A stretch of DNA of 64,000 nucleotides from Diphasiastrum complanatum (taxonomy: Eukaryota; Streptophyta; Lycopodiopsida; Lycopodiales; Lycopodiaceae). The stretch spans positions 25,106,930 to 25,170,929 of the forward strand of contig CM055113.1 in assembly GCA_029204225.1 (NCBI GenBank). Reading direction: 5' to 3'. A model generated the notes under the pieces. The model ran no database searches. It worked only from the letters and a program-made list of their open reading frames with translations, and was not told the DNA's origin. Both the position numbers and the translations under genes were made by a program. This document shows positions 48,416 to 58,190 of this stretch, one piece after another (the stretch's first letter is position 1; each line of letters begins with the position of its first letter).

Positions 48416-51384
48416 TATTAATGTCTCTTAAAGCCACAAGGCACATAGGACCAAATAAGTACATCTCAAGTATGATGAATACTAATAGGAGCATATAAAT
48501 GTCTCCAAAAACAAATATCTACTAGGTGAAAGTACTAAACTAGCAAAGCTAGATAGATCTCTACTCTACTTGCATGATAAATAGGTATGAGAGATGACAC
48601 AATGAAGTGCAATATAACATAGCTATACACCGTGTCACAAAGGACCCTTGTCGAAAAAAGCAAGGATAGGCGACGATGCATGGGCTTGCTCGCATGATCC
48701 CTAGATCTGCGAAGTCTCCTTGAGGCCATGATGCTTAGTTTGGAAGCAATACACTATTGTCAATCTCGGTGAGGGTCTTGAACAGGGATATCTAACTCAT
48801 CGTTTGATAATGCTTCAACGACAATGTCTGTTCTGGAGCATTTTCTCGTGAAAAAGGGGCTGATCTGGGTTTGGAAGTCCTAGTGTGACCTCTTTGACAT
48901 ATATCACTATGGAGCAAGTACATCTCAGGTAGTGTCAAGGCCACACACCGAGGGTCTACATATAGGAAATGAGTGAATTTAGTGTGACTGGAGAGTCTCA
49001 GAAAAGACTATGATACCTTTGCCTAATCTCATAATAGACAGGGAATTCGAATACGAAATGCTCCTTTGACTCCACCTCCCGCAAAGCTTTGTGCTTCTTT
49101 TTGGCATAGACAATTTTTTAATCTCTAGCAGTAATAAGTACAATGCCAATAAGTAATCATCAATGTTGGTAGCAACAATAGTGTCAGGAGCAGCCATATA
49201 GTGATCAACGACACGAGAATCAGATAGCTGAGGAGCATCTGCAACAGGAGTAATTAGAACATGAGCATCTAAAAGAGTAGATTACCCTTGAACAAATTTA
49301 TGTCTAGCAACACTTATGTAAAGAAATACTTCTTGTCCTTCAATAAACTCGAGATATTCTCGATGTTTATCAGTAACGGTCTTATATTGTTATTAAAAAT
49401 GGTGTAAACGGTCATGTGCTTGCACAAATATGTCGTGAAAATTAGTAAGAAGAAAAATTGCAACAAGAGTATCATCATGTGGTTGAGGAATACTTGGGAG
49501 ACTTGGAGAATAGCCATGAGATTACAAAGATGGAGATACCCCAATACTACTATTGATGGAACTATTGTAATTGTATTCTGCAAAACAGAGATGTTGATCC
49601 CAATCTTTGCCAGAAGGAGAAACAAAGTTGTGTGGGTTATCTTCAAGAATGTGATAAAAAACCTCATATTGTTAACAGCCCATCTACAGATGAGTGGTAA
49701 GTAGCCTCCGTTAAAACTTTAATATCCAAAATACCAACAATAGTGTAGTAACTATAGAAGAAGTATCCTAAACTTTCACCTATTCTAGAAACATTGCTCT
49801 CAATTGTGTCTAGAAAAGATTGTATACAATCAAAATAAATTTTTAGCCCTCAATGTCGACATAATAGAATATAAATTGAATCTGAATATATTGCAATCCT
49901 CACAACCCACTTTGTGGCTTCTATCTTCCAAGTTCCAGTATAACTATAGTTTGGGCACCTTTTCTGGTATACGCTGTTTTGTAGGAATTTGGATTAGATT
50001 ACACTACAGACAACGGACAATGTTCTTTTCAGGATAGAGAAAGGAGAGATCATCGGGTAATATTTAAAGATAAACCCATTTGGACATTTGCCCAATAATC
50101 CTATGACCTTCATCATATCTTCGAGCACATTCAGCTTGGTTCTAATGGCTGTAATTCTCGTGCTCGCTCTGGTTCCAATGGCCGTAAGAAACTAAATTGA
50201 TTAAAGCTTTACAAGAAGTTGCTGTTGATTATAGGTGCCACATGGTTGAGCTCCTTTCTCTTTGAAAACTGTTTTGCAGCCTCTGATTTAGCTAGTTTGC
50301 TGTGTGTAGGTATGTTCCAATGCAAGCTTGTGTTCACAAAATTCCATCGGAAGATGGGGAACGTTCAACTGAGTGGCCTCAAGAATGGCCTCTGCGTCTG
50401 GAGGCTACTCCCAGTTGGTTGAGTAACATGCCTAAAGGCTTATATGGGAAACCAGCAGCTGAAGGATTCCGTTCTGATGCAGATCACTGGAAGCGTGTTG
50501 TTGAGAAGTCTTACATGCAGGGCCTCGGGATTGACTGGGATGCTGTCCGGAATGTTATGGACATGAATGCCCGTTATGGAGGGTTAAGCACTTCCTTTTA
50601 TCATTTCTATTCAATTTTATCTTTATCAGATTTTGCTTCATGTTTTAGACCTTCCACAATTCTTTTGTGGGAGGTATGGTGTAATTGTCTACGGACTATG
50701 GGAACATTAGTAAGAGACTCAGATTTTTATCCTCAGTTTCTACAATTGATTTTAATGAAACCAAGTGCAGTTAGCATCTGTATCGTCAAAAACCATGCAG
50801 CAATTTACCAGGGCTTTGCTATTTGTTAACCCTTGTTATTGTCTGTGTTACGGTTACTCCAGCTTCGCTGCTGCTTTAACAACTCGACCAGTATGGGTAA
50901 TGAATGTGGTGCCCACCAGTGAACCTGACACCTTACCTGTAATATTTGATCGTGGTCTTTTGGGAATTTATCACGATTGGTGCGAGTCTTTTAGCACGTA
51001 TCCCAGAACCTATGATCTTTTGCATGCTGACCACCTTTTCTCACGAATAGGAAAAAGGTAATAGCTCACTTCATCCAAATGATTTCTATTAAAATGTGAT
51101 AGCTCCTTTGATTTCTCGACTTTGTCGTTGAACTGAAAAGAATATTCTGATTTCGAACACTGTCCAGGTGCAATCATCTGAGGATTGTTGTTGAGATGGA
51201 CCGAATCCTGAGGCCACAAGGATGGGTCATTTTCCGTGAGAAGGTTTCCATTATGAATGAAATTGAGCCTATCATCAAATCCCTGCATTGGGATATAAGG
51301 TTTTCTTATTCTCAGGAGAAGGAACAGCTCCTGGCAGTGCAAAAGACAATGTGGAGGCCAGCATCTACTGATACTATTCAGTGA
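37021..51384 (+). CDS. QUASIMODO/PMT-type pectin methyltransferase, 8 exons
   Basis: Exons: 37021-38022, 41347-41496, 46765-47035, 47298-47408, 47522-47696, 50310-50582, 50863-51057 and 51168-51384. All junctions are GT/AG and in frame, giving 797 residues, within the usual PMT24-27 range. Residues about 18-40 form a membrane helix; a long Glu/Ser/Lys-rich stem follows to about residue 260. Then come WKLC...[26 protein letters not shown] and [17 protein letters not shown] (S-adenosylmethionine loop). Further blocks are [51 protein letters not shown] and [27 protein letters not shown]. The family methylates homogalacturonan in the Golgi; this protein's substrate is inferred. Introns of up to 5.3 kb hold LINEs. 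No lesion was seen. Confidence 0.92.
39018..39230 (+). repeat. ~70-bp tandem repeat, 3 copies
   Basis: Copies begin at 39018, 39085 and 39158 with TGCATGACCNCCTATTGGCC and end with CACCTCCATGTCT-type sequence. Lengths are 67, 73 and about 72 bases. They are diverged from each other, so the array is not recent. Confidence 0.9.
39785..39866 (+). mobile_element. LINE 3' end with (CT)n tail
   Basis: The sequence GTGCCTTGTGGCATTAAAAG...GATAAGG runs straight into (CT)13. Over 33 bases it differs at only four positions from the minus-strand LINE end at 48413-48445. The element body extends left for an unknown distance, perhaps to about 39.6 kb. Orientation is the same as the host gene. Confidence 0.7.
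40380..40620 (-). pseudogene. LINE ORF2 C-terminal zinc-finger fragment
   Basis: On minus from about 40619 an open stretch reads [19 protein letters not shown], then [20 protein letters not shown]. This fits C-x2-C-x8-H-x4-C, the zinc-binding end found behind plant LINE reverse transcriptases (zf-RVT). Reverse transcriptase motifs are not present. It lies in antisense orientation within intron 1. Confidence 0.65.
44690..46038 (-). mobile_element. ORF1-only LINE-like element
   Basis: On minus the order is a Ser/Pro-rich N-terminal frame (45981-45565), then coiled-coil segments [19 protein letters not shown] and [15 protein letters not shown]. An RNA-binding-like block (TLNVRVRGI ... [11 protein letters not shown]) follows, then a C-terminal domain with [31 protein letters not shown] and [14 protein letters not shown]. 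That is the domain order of L1-type ORF1 proteins. Two or three frameshifts break it. The frame ends at 44893, and only about 200 bases later the element ends in repeated GAAAT units (44690-44711 region). ORF2 (endonuclease and reverse transcriptase) is absent. The last 40 bases resemble the LINE end at 48.4 kb. Confidence 0.75.
46039..46089 (+). repeat. (GA)n microsatellite
   Basis: 51 bases of GA at the 5' side of the minus-strand ORF1-only LINE. Two adjoining copies of a ~23-bp unit (GAGCTATTATCTTTTTTTAG) follow at about 46088-46133. Confidence 0.97.
48107..48341 (-). mobile_element. LINE 3' end, (CT)n tail, interrupted
   Basis: On minus: TTTTGGTCTTGTGCACCC, then ACGGGTGCCCAAAAGAAG, then TTAATAAAG running into an imperfect (CT)n tail (48107-48151 on plus). 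GTGCACCC and GGGTGCC-type arms can form a short hairpin just before the tail. The body is cut at 48341 by the next LINE tail, which suggests that the second LINE inserted into this one. Confidence 0.65.
48342..49130 (-). mobile_element. LINE remnant with ORF2 end and (CT)n tail
   Basis: On minus from about 49130 an open stretch reads [18 protein letters not shown], then [14 protein letters not shown], the familiar end of LINE ORF2 (E-D/S-x-EHF-x-x-x-C-P-x-Y-x-x-I/L-R). The usual Cys is Phe here. A 3' UTR of roughly 600 bases ends TGTGCCTTGTGGCTTTAAG...TTAATAAAG and a 71-base (CT)n tail (48342-48412). The 5' part is lost. Confidence 0.7.
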
Positions 51385-52150
51385 ATTCGCACGATTCTGT
51401 TTTTTACGCTCCTGTCCCAGAATTACTGGCCTTGAAGTCTGTGAAACTGTTGCAGGCACTTTGAGGATCATGAATATTGGAGCAGTTGTGTAAAATTAGA
51501 GCAATGTTTTTGACAGTTTTGGGTTCATTATTTGGCAAGTTGTCCTTGAAAGAATCTATTGGATGTCTTTGGAGATGGTTAGAATCACTTGTGCATGTAA
51601 ATCAGGAAAAGCTGAAAAATTGCCAGTGGTGTCATGTGAGCTCTGGACAAACTGTTGATTTGTTGTGGTTCACAACTCTTAAATTTGAGCACTTGTCATT
51701 CTAGACCTCTTTCGTGTACATGAACATTCTTTGAGTGAGAAGTTGAAAGACGTTTCAAAAAAACTTTTCACACTATAAAAGTTCACATTTTGGAGAGGTG
51801 ATCCTAAAAATATTTGACACCATTGTGGGACCTGATAAGTGGAAATTAATCTGATAGACATGAATAAAATAGTAAGGCATGTCCACGAATTATCAGAAGT
51901 TGAATATTTATCAACTTGGTTCAAGCTAATCAAATACCAATTTTTTAGAAGTAAACAATGTGATTGAACTTTCCTCAATGGGATTTTGCATATTTTCACT
52001 TGCTTGAATTCAAGTTTTATCCCATTTCATAGAATTTACTTGTTTTTAATCACATTTGTGTGTGAAAGGGTGTTAGTTCTCTCTTCAGTTTGCTCTATAA
52101 AAGGTGAATAGATCTTGTTTTATCATTGGTCAACCGTCATCTATTCAGTG
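51385..52150 (+). other. 3' UTR and flank of the methyltransferase gene
   Basis: Sequence after the TGA at 51382-51384. AATAAAA-type signals (for example ATGAATAAAATAG near 51858) could direct polyadenylation. The exact end cannot be fixed. Confidence 0.45.
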
Positions 52151-53699
52151 TATCACATAGCTGCTTACATGAAAAAGTGGAAAGTATTGCTTTACTTTTG
52201 GTCTTTCACAAATGCACTTGCGTACCATCTAGGTGTTTTTGTTTCATAGGATCAACCATTCAAGTGGAATTAGAAAAGCCTGTTTATCTGCTATTATGAA
52301 CCTTGAAGCCTATTATCTGATAGGATTAGTGATGCACAAGTCATTGCAAATTGAAGTTTGATCATAAAAATCCTTTTTGTTTCCTAGCATGAACTTCGAA
52401 GCTATATGGATAAGAGAAGGATCAAATTGTACATGGTTTTATTCATGACTAGTAACCTTTGTAATCAGGTGTATTATCTGCTGAATGCTCAAATACAAGA
52501 TGTGAAGATGCTGTTTCTTAGCACTTACATTTTTGTGTTGTTTATTTATTTTTAGCAGATAATAGTCGCGACAGTTCAGGTCTGGTGATAATATATTGCA
52601 CTCTTGCATGTTCTGTTGGTTTTAGTCGTAAGATAGTCTCTCAGACCTTTTTTTTTTGTTTGAGTGAGATCCCTGATATTGTTTCCTTGAACTTTTAATT
52701 CTGTTTTTTTAAAGTTTTTTAAAGGCGGTTCAGAGAATTGCTGTATTTCTGCTTTGAATGTCTGAAATCATGATCCACCCTTTTGAACTTTGCTCTGTTG
52801 GGGAAAAATAACTTTGTTGATTTCTCTGTGGTATATCTTTTTTGTGTTGGTTCTATAGACAAATATTTGTCGTAGTTTGTTATGCATTGTGTACAACCTC
52901 ATGTGATGAATTTTATCAACAATATGTGATTGGCTCTTATACCTTAAGACGGAGTAAGGGTGAAATGGCTTTGGTTTGTTATTTGACTCTCATGGGCCAA
53001 CAAAGCCTTACTATGAGGGTCTAGTTCTTAATATTCAACCCGGAGTTTCACTTCTATGACCCTTGGGTGGGATAAGAGAGTTTGTGTTTGGCCAGTGAGA
53101 GTTAGCAACATTGACATTATGGAGAGGCATCCTCTTGATGGCATGACATTTTTAATGACCCTCTAGGTGCAATGTGTTATAGACTACGCATGTCAAACCA
53201 CTCCATCTTGTTCTCCATTGGGTACTCACATATATGTGAGGTGAATGATATCATTAAGGACTCATAAAGCTAATCCATTTAAGCCTTAATGATCAGTTAA
53301 AAAAATCCCTGAGAACGACTATAATTGGCAAAATCGATTCATTTTTGGTTAAATGTGAGGTCCAAAATTTCCAAAGAATTGTCTTACTAATAATGCCTCA
53401 TTGGTATGAAAACTCCATATGACCCACAGCTCCACCTTTGAATAAAGCTAAATCATGAAATTCGTCTTGCAAATCATCTTAAATGAGTAAATCAAACGTT
53501 TAGTATTCTTAGTCTTGGGGTGGGACCTTTCACTTATTTGTTTGCATTCATGCTTGTTTGCAACGAATTTTATTTGCGTGAACCTAGATACAACATAATC
53601 TTGTATTGTCCTCTTGCCAGAAGTTAGCCTAAAATCAACACCTTAAAATAGGCAATCAACTCTAGCATTGACCTCGAGATCTTGAGATCTCTCAACCAT
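52151..53699. other. No gene seen
   Basis: AT-rich intergenic DNA without motifs, long open frames or recognised repeats. Confidence 0.4.
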
Positions 53700-54958
53700 G
53701 TATAACATACTAAAAATAGTCCCACATTCTCTTTACAAAGTTAATGTAGATTTTGAATGTAAATCTAGATGTGGATCTACAAGTATCTCCATCTCTTGCC
53801 CAACTTGGGTCTGAATAATCATTTAGTATGTTGAGTTTGTTGATGTCAACTTCTCCATAATAGATGCATCGATCCATAGTAGCTCGAATATATCTCATAA
53901 CTCTGATAAGAGCTTTCCAATGTGTGATAACCGGATTAGCCATGTACTAGCTTAAGGAACTAATTGCAAAAGCCATGTCTGGTCTGGAGATCATCACATA
54001 CATGAGAGAACCTATTATCGAATGATATGGGTACTCTCGCATCTGATAGGAATATCGAATGACATGGGTACTCTCGCATATGATAGGAATATCGAATGAT
54101 ATCGGTACTCTCGCATATGATAGGAATATCGAATGATATCGGTACTCTCGCATATGATAGGAATTGTGGTATCGAAAACACGAGTGTTCGATAGTTCGAC
54201 TATCGACAATACATTCGAATTCTCTGAGGTTCAATAATGAAGGTTTGGAGCTTGTCCAAACTTTGTAAGACATCTGGTCTAAGAGCCTTTTAGTCGAACA
54301 TCTGTTTGGAATATTAGCTATAGTACAAACAGTTTTAGCCTAGAAATACCTAGGCAGTGTCGCACAACCATATACTTAGCCGCTTCGACTAACGTGCAAT
54401 TCTTTCTCTCAGCGAGTCCATTAGATTGGGGTGAATAAGGAGTGATAAATTGTTACTCAATGCCTTTACCAAGGCAATATTCCTTGAATTCAGTTGAGTG
54501 TATTCTTCATCGTTGTTTGATTTCAGTACTTTGATTCTTTACTACTTATGAGTTTTGCATGGTCCTTGAATTGTTTGAAGAGGTTGGCAACCTCTGATTT
54601 TATGCTTTATGAAATAAGTAGCTGTTTTTCTCAAAAATTCATCGACGAATGTAATAAAGTACTTTGCACCAACCAAATATAAGGCCTGGATTGGGCCACA
54701 TATGTTTGAATAGAACATCTTTTGCTATATGCTTATGAATTGATCTAAAAGGAATCAGATTCTACTTTTTGATAATCGAAATCAAGTACAAGAGATTGTC
54801 GAGACATGTTCAAAACAGATGCATGATTGAAGTGGCCTAGCCTATAGTGCCAAAGTAATGCTTTATTAACTAGAACATCAGTTTTCAAGGCTCGACTTGT
54901 GTCAGGATAATAATGAGGCAATCTATATAAGTATCCATGCCTCTTGCTGAGTGTAAGG
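53700..54958 (-). pseudogene. Copia remnant: pre-integrase, integrase, RT end, RNase H start
   Basis: On minus, a degraded pre-integrase stretch (54.8-54.95 kb) is followed by integrase pieces (54.3-54.65 kb), including the catalytic-Glu NGLAERKN-type block near 54.41 kb, and VWTSSKPSLLNLREFEC (near 54.24 kb). A 37-bp tandem array (54017-54164) intrudes. Then come IIGSLMYVMISRPDMAFAISSLS, the C-terminal part of reverse transcriptase, and HWKALIRVMRYIRAT...CIYYG and SDPSWARDGDTCRSTS, the start of RNase H. The catalytic half of the reverse transcriptase is deleted. No LTR was found at the 3' end. Confidence 0.8.
54017..54164. repeat. 37-bp tandem repeat, 4 copies
   Basis: Four nearly identical 37-base units (ATCGAATGATATCGGTACTC...GATAGGAAT) start at 54017, 54054, 54091 and 54128. 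They arise within a Copia reverse transcriptase coding stretch (R-E-Y-P-Y-H-S-I before GSLMY). Since 37 is not a multiple of three, each extra copy shifts the frame. Confidence 0.97.
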
Positions 54959-55634
54959 TGTGAAGATTTGATAAAATCTAGTTTGATCGTTTTGCAATTT
55001 CATGGACATAGTGAAATCTCACACGTGTGGAGCATGGTCCCACGTGTGGAGAGTAATCATAGTCACTTTGGTTCATTTATGATAGGTTTGATTAGTCAAT
55101 AGGCCTTAATCTTGAGGTTTGGGGGTACTCTATAAAAACCACTCCTTATACACTTGTAATTATGTGATTAGGCCAATTTTAGACTTGGATTAGATCATGA
55201 TTGCTTACACTTGGCATGATTCTAGAGTATTAGTGACATAGCATCTTTTGATCTCATTTGCTAATTTGGACAATCATGAAGTGAGGTACACCAAAATGGT
55301 CCAATCATAGTAAGAGGTGATGTCTTAGAGGTCCAATCATGTTTCACTATTGTCTACTCTCTTGGATCTCGAGCTACTATTAGAGAGTGAGAGAGAGCTC
55401 ATTCTACATGGAGTTTTTTTGGAGAGATCTTGATTCTACACATATATTTTTTCATACACACTCTCTCTACCCGAGAGCAAGCCACTTTTATACTTAGTTT
55501 TTTTACATCACAAGTTTCCTCTCAATGTGTTTGATGAATGGTGAATGAATGCATGTTTAAGTGCTCTTGCCTTAGATTTTTCAAGCTAGTATGCTTGTAT
55601 CTTGGGCTGTCCCCACACGTGTGAAAAGTACACA
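54959..55634 (+). mobile_element. Candidate solo LTR with TSD TAAGG
   Basis: A 676-base segment starts TGTGAAGATTTG and ends GTACACA, flanked by TAAGG (54954-54958 and 55635-55639). It carries CTCTATAAAAACC near 55129, a TATA-like site. Start sequence and length resemble the TGTGAA(A)G LTR group of Copia A and C. The right end is less sure: sequence around 55605-55680 also resembles 61220-61290, across the proposed edge. Confidence 0.5.
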
Positions 55635-55741
55635 TAAGGATCTTATTTGTCCTACCAAAATTTTTGCATTGATAAGATTCGAACGCTACCCCATAACCTA
55701 AATCAGTGATTCCCATTTTATTTTACTTAATAGTAGGAAAG

Positions 55742-56045
55742 GATCATCCAAGAATTTTCTTGATTTAAACCTCATAATAAGTGCAACTTTAAATTCTTTC
55801 CAATTAGATCGTTATGTCAAGTCTTGATTATAAAACCAATCTTGAGCAACACCAGTCAAGGTCATAAGAAATAGCTTAAGTTTATCTTCTGGATTAACTT
55901 CACCATAGACTTTGCAAGATTCAGTAAAGATTTTAAGAAATCTGACTAAATCTGATAATCCATTATACCTAGGCAACGAGGAGGTCTTCCGATAATAGGA
56001 TGGGGTTGAGGTCCATCAAGATCAGGGTCTCCAAAGTCAACCATT
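55742..56045 (-). pseudogene. Gypsy gag domain
   Basis: On minus the region starts MVDFGDPDLDGPQPHPIIG at 56043. After a frameshift it reads LVRFLKIFTESCKVYGEV, then NPEDKLKLFLMTLTGVAQDW and SNWKEFKVALIMRFKSRKFL. That is the retrotransposon gag domain (Retrotrans_gag type), with one in-frame stop in the middle. It lies downstream (on minus) of leader repeat copy 2, so both probably belong to one Gypsy. No protease or polymerase follows. Confidence 0.8.
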
Positions 56046-56639
56046 TTTTAAAAATTTCTTTCGAAAAAATGGAAAGTATATAAGGTAATTCTTGCAGTTG
56101 TGATGAGATTGGATCTAGATTTTTCAGAGATTGGATTTAGATTTTTTAATTAAATCATATTTTTTGGTCTAATCCACAACAACTTGATCACTTGATGATA
56201 ATCGGATTCTAAATTTGGAAATGAGATCTTGATCAAGTGATCGATACTCTAAAAATAGAAATTTCTCAAAATTGGCATCAAATCAACTTAGAATCTTTCA
56301 CAAATTTGATAATAGCTAGATCAGATAGGTCAGATAGATCAAAACCAAAAATGGTACTAGCGAAGATTCTTCAGGAGAAGGTTAACTTGGCGAAGATTCT
56401 TTCAATACTATTTTGAATGAAAAAACCACTTAAGTAGCTATTTTTGACAAATATGAAAACTAACCTTTGTTTGCCTGACAGTAGGTAGATCTGACAGAAA
56501 TAAAACTAGGGTAGGACTAGCGAAGGTTCTTTTGACGAACATTAATTTTTTTGTAGCTTGACGGGAGCTAAAATAAACTTTTTGAACAATTTTGATGGAA
56601 CTAAACTTCGCTTAACTCGAAAATGATGGATCACTAAAT

Positions 56640-56904
56640 TTGGAACCCTCAGAGAAGTTGATGAGGGTTTAGATAAAGGTTGAAGAGTGATATTATTATT
56701 TTTGCAAAAAATTGTAGTTTTTTTTTGACAAAAATAGCTCGATATAACAAATAACCTTGACGTTCACCCAACTTACTAATTACCAAAAATAGCAACATGG
56801 ACTGACTGTGACTATGACAAAGGTTCAGGTGAAGGTTCATCTCAGAGAACCTATATTCTTGCAGAAAGGTGTGAAACTTTCTACAAAAGGTCAATCAAAT
56901 AGTC
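56640..56904 (-). repeat. Gypsy leader-like repeat, copy 2
   Basis: Direct repeat of 29640-29713 plus 30573-30738, without the solo LTR found there. It ends at CAAATAGTC, where Copia LTR sequence begins (56905); copy 1 continues ATAGTCACTTTAGCC at the same place, so the junction is an insertion point. Confidence 0.75.
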
Positions 56905-57725
56905 TGTGCAATATATCGACATTGAAGCAAAAGCAAGATCGACTTCATCGACATCGACTTCATCGACTCGACTTAAGTCCATAGACATCCCGGACTCCAT
57001 CGACATCTTCTCTAGGGCACCCCAGTCAATTCAACTTGTTTGACGCCTTCGACGATTGTCAACTATCACTAGTCAAAATGGAGCTCTTCCTCTGCTCTGT
57101 CCGACACAAACTATGTCACAGTTCAATTCAATACTTTGTAGTGACTACACCACTTCACGACCATCACTCACGCAGTTGTTATAACTGATATATGTATATA
57201 CATAACTGTAGCACATAAGTGTATGGTGAGAGACATCAGAGTCAATTAGAGTGGAAGCATGAATCAGAGTTCCTTCGTGAACGCCTTTGTATCAGATTAT
57301 CTGATTCCATAGAATCAGAGATTTTAGAGAGAGTGAAAGTAATTCAAGAAGTAGAGATAGTATTCAATCTATAACTAGCATAGTAAGATCACAACACATA
57401 GGGCGCTACTATTGTGAACCATTCTCGGGCATAGGATCATGATCTGCTGATCGTTGTATTCTGAATAGCTTAACACAAATTATCTATTTTCTTTATGTGT
57501 GTTTTGCACTGACGAATGCTTTCTGATAATGCCTTTCTCTTATATTGATACTCGTTCTACGATTCATTCATAGACACCTAACTGTTTCGCTCCCTTCATG
57601 GTTGTTGTTGACACCTACTAAGATATTCCTCTGGTCGATCTAAGTAATAGCCTGAATTAACAATTGGTAAAGATCCTGTAAAAATTTAATGTTGAGTTTT
57701 CTCTTGACTAGATTTCTGTTCAGCA
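56905..57725 (+). repeat. Copia LTR (5'), single copy
   Basis: LTR-like sequence starting TGTGCAATATATCG and ending near TTCTGTTCAGCA, a few bases before an initiator-Met primer site. The left edge is supported by comparison with the uninterrupted leader repeat at 30.74 kb. The right edge is uncertain by several bases. No matching 3' LTR occurs in the window. Confidence 0.6.
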
Positions 57726-57729
57726 AGAG

Positions 57730-57742
57730 TGGTATCAGAGCT
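57730..57742 (+). promoter_or_regulatory. Copia primer binding site
   Basis: TGGTATCAGAGCT, complementary to initiator-Met tRNA, follows the LTR at 56905-57725. Nothing Copia-like follows it within the window, so the element is truncated here. Confidence 0.85.
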
Positions 57743-57839
57743 GATAAATAAATCCCAATACTAATACTTATTTCGCTTCACTACAAAAACCCAACATGTG
57801 GTGGTGCCAGTTGAAAGCCATTGCAAGAAATGATCAAAC

Positions 57840-58190
57840 AAGTAAAGATTTGATATACAAGACGTTCTCAAATGTAGAACCAAATCATGCTCTTCTACCT
57901 TGGCCATTTTTCTGCCATATTTTTTAGATATCTCTTTCTCGATTGTAGGTTCCTCGTCTTTTTTTTTTTTTTTTTCCAGATCCGATAGTGAACCAAACAA
58001 CTCAAAGATCTTTGCTTGGCAGTCCTTCTTGTAAACTTGCTGCATATATAGATGAACAGAATGATAAATTAACAAACAACAACAAAAAATTAAATATAGT
58101 AAACGAGAAAAAAAGATAGGAGTTATACCACATAAATCATTCTCTCAAAATAACCCAAGTCAAAGGGTACCAAGGCTATTTTCCTGTTTG
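57840..58190 (-). pseudogene. Unrecognised spliced gene fragment
   Basis: On minus, NRKIALVPFDLGYFERMIYV (58190-58130) is followed by a GT-starting gap of about 85 bases ending ATATGCAG, then QVYKKDCQAKIFELFGSLSD, a 17-base A run and EEPTIEKEISKKYGRKMAKV. The joined sense reads smoothly across plausible GT/AG sites, which suggests two exons of a real gene. The A run and the later loss of frame suggest a decayed or captured copy. The protein family is not recognised. Confidence 0.4.

Larger units (their letters stand above)
47697..50309 (+). other. Intron 5 of the methyltransferase gene
   Basis: 2.6 kb from CATG|GTAGAG to TGTGTAG. It holds two antisense LINE 3' ends with (CT)n tails and about 1 kb of unrecognised AT-rich sequence (49.2-50.2 kb). 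The reading phase (two bases then one) is preserved across it. Confidence 0.85.
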
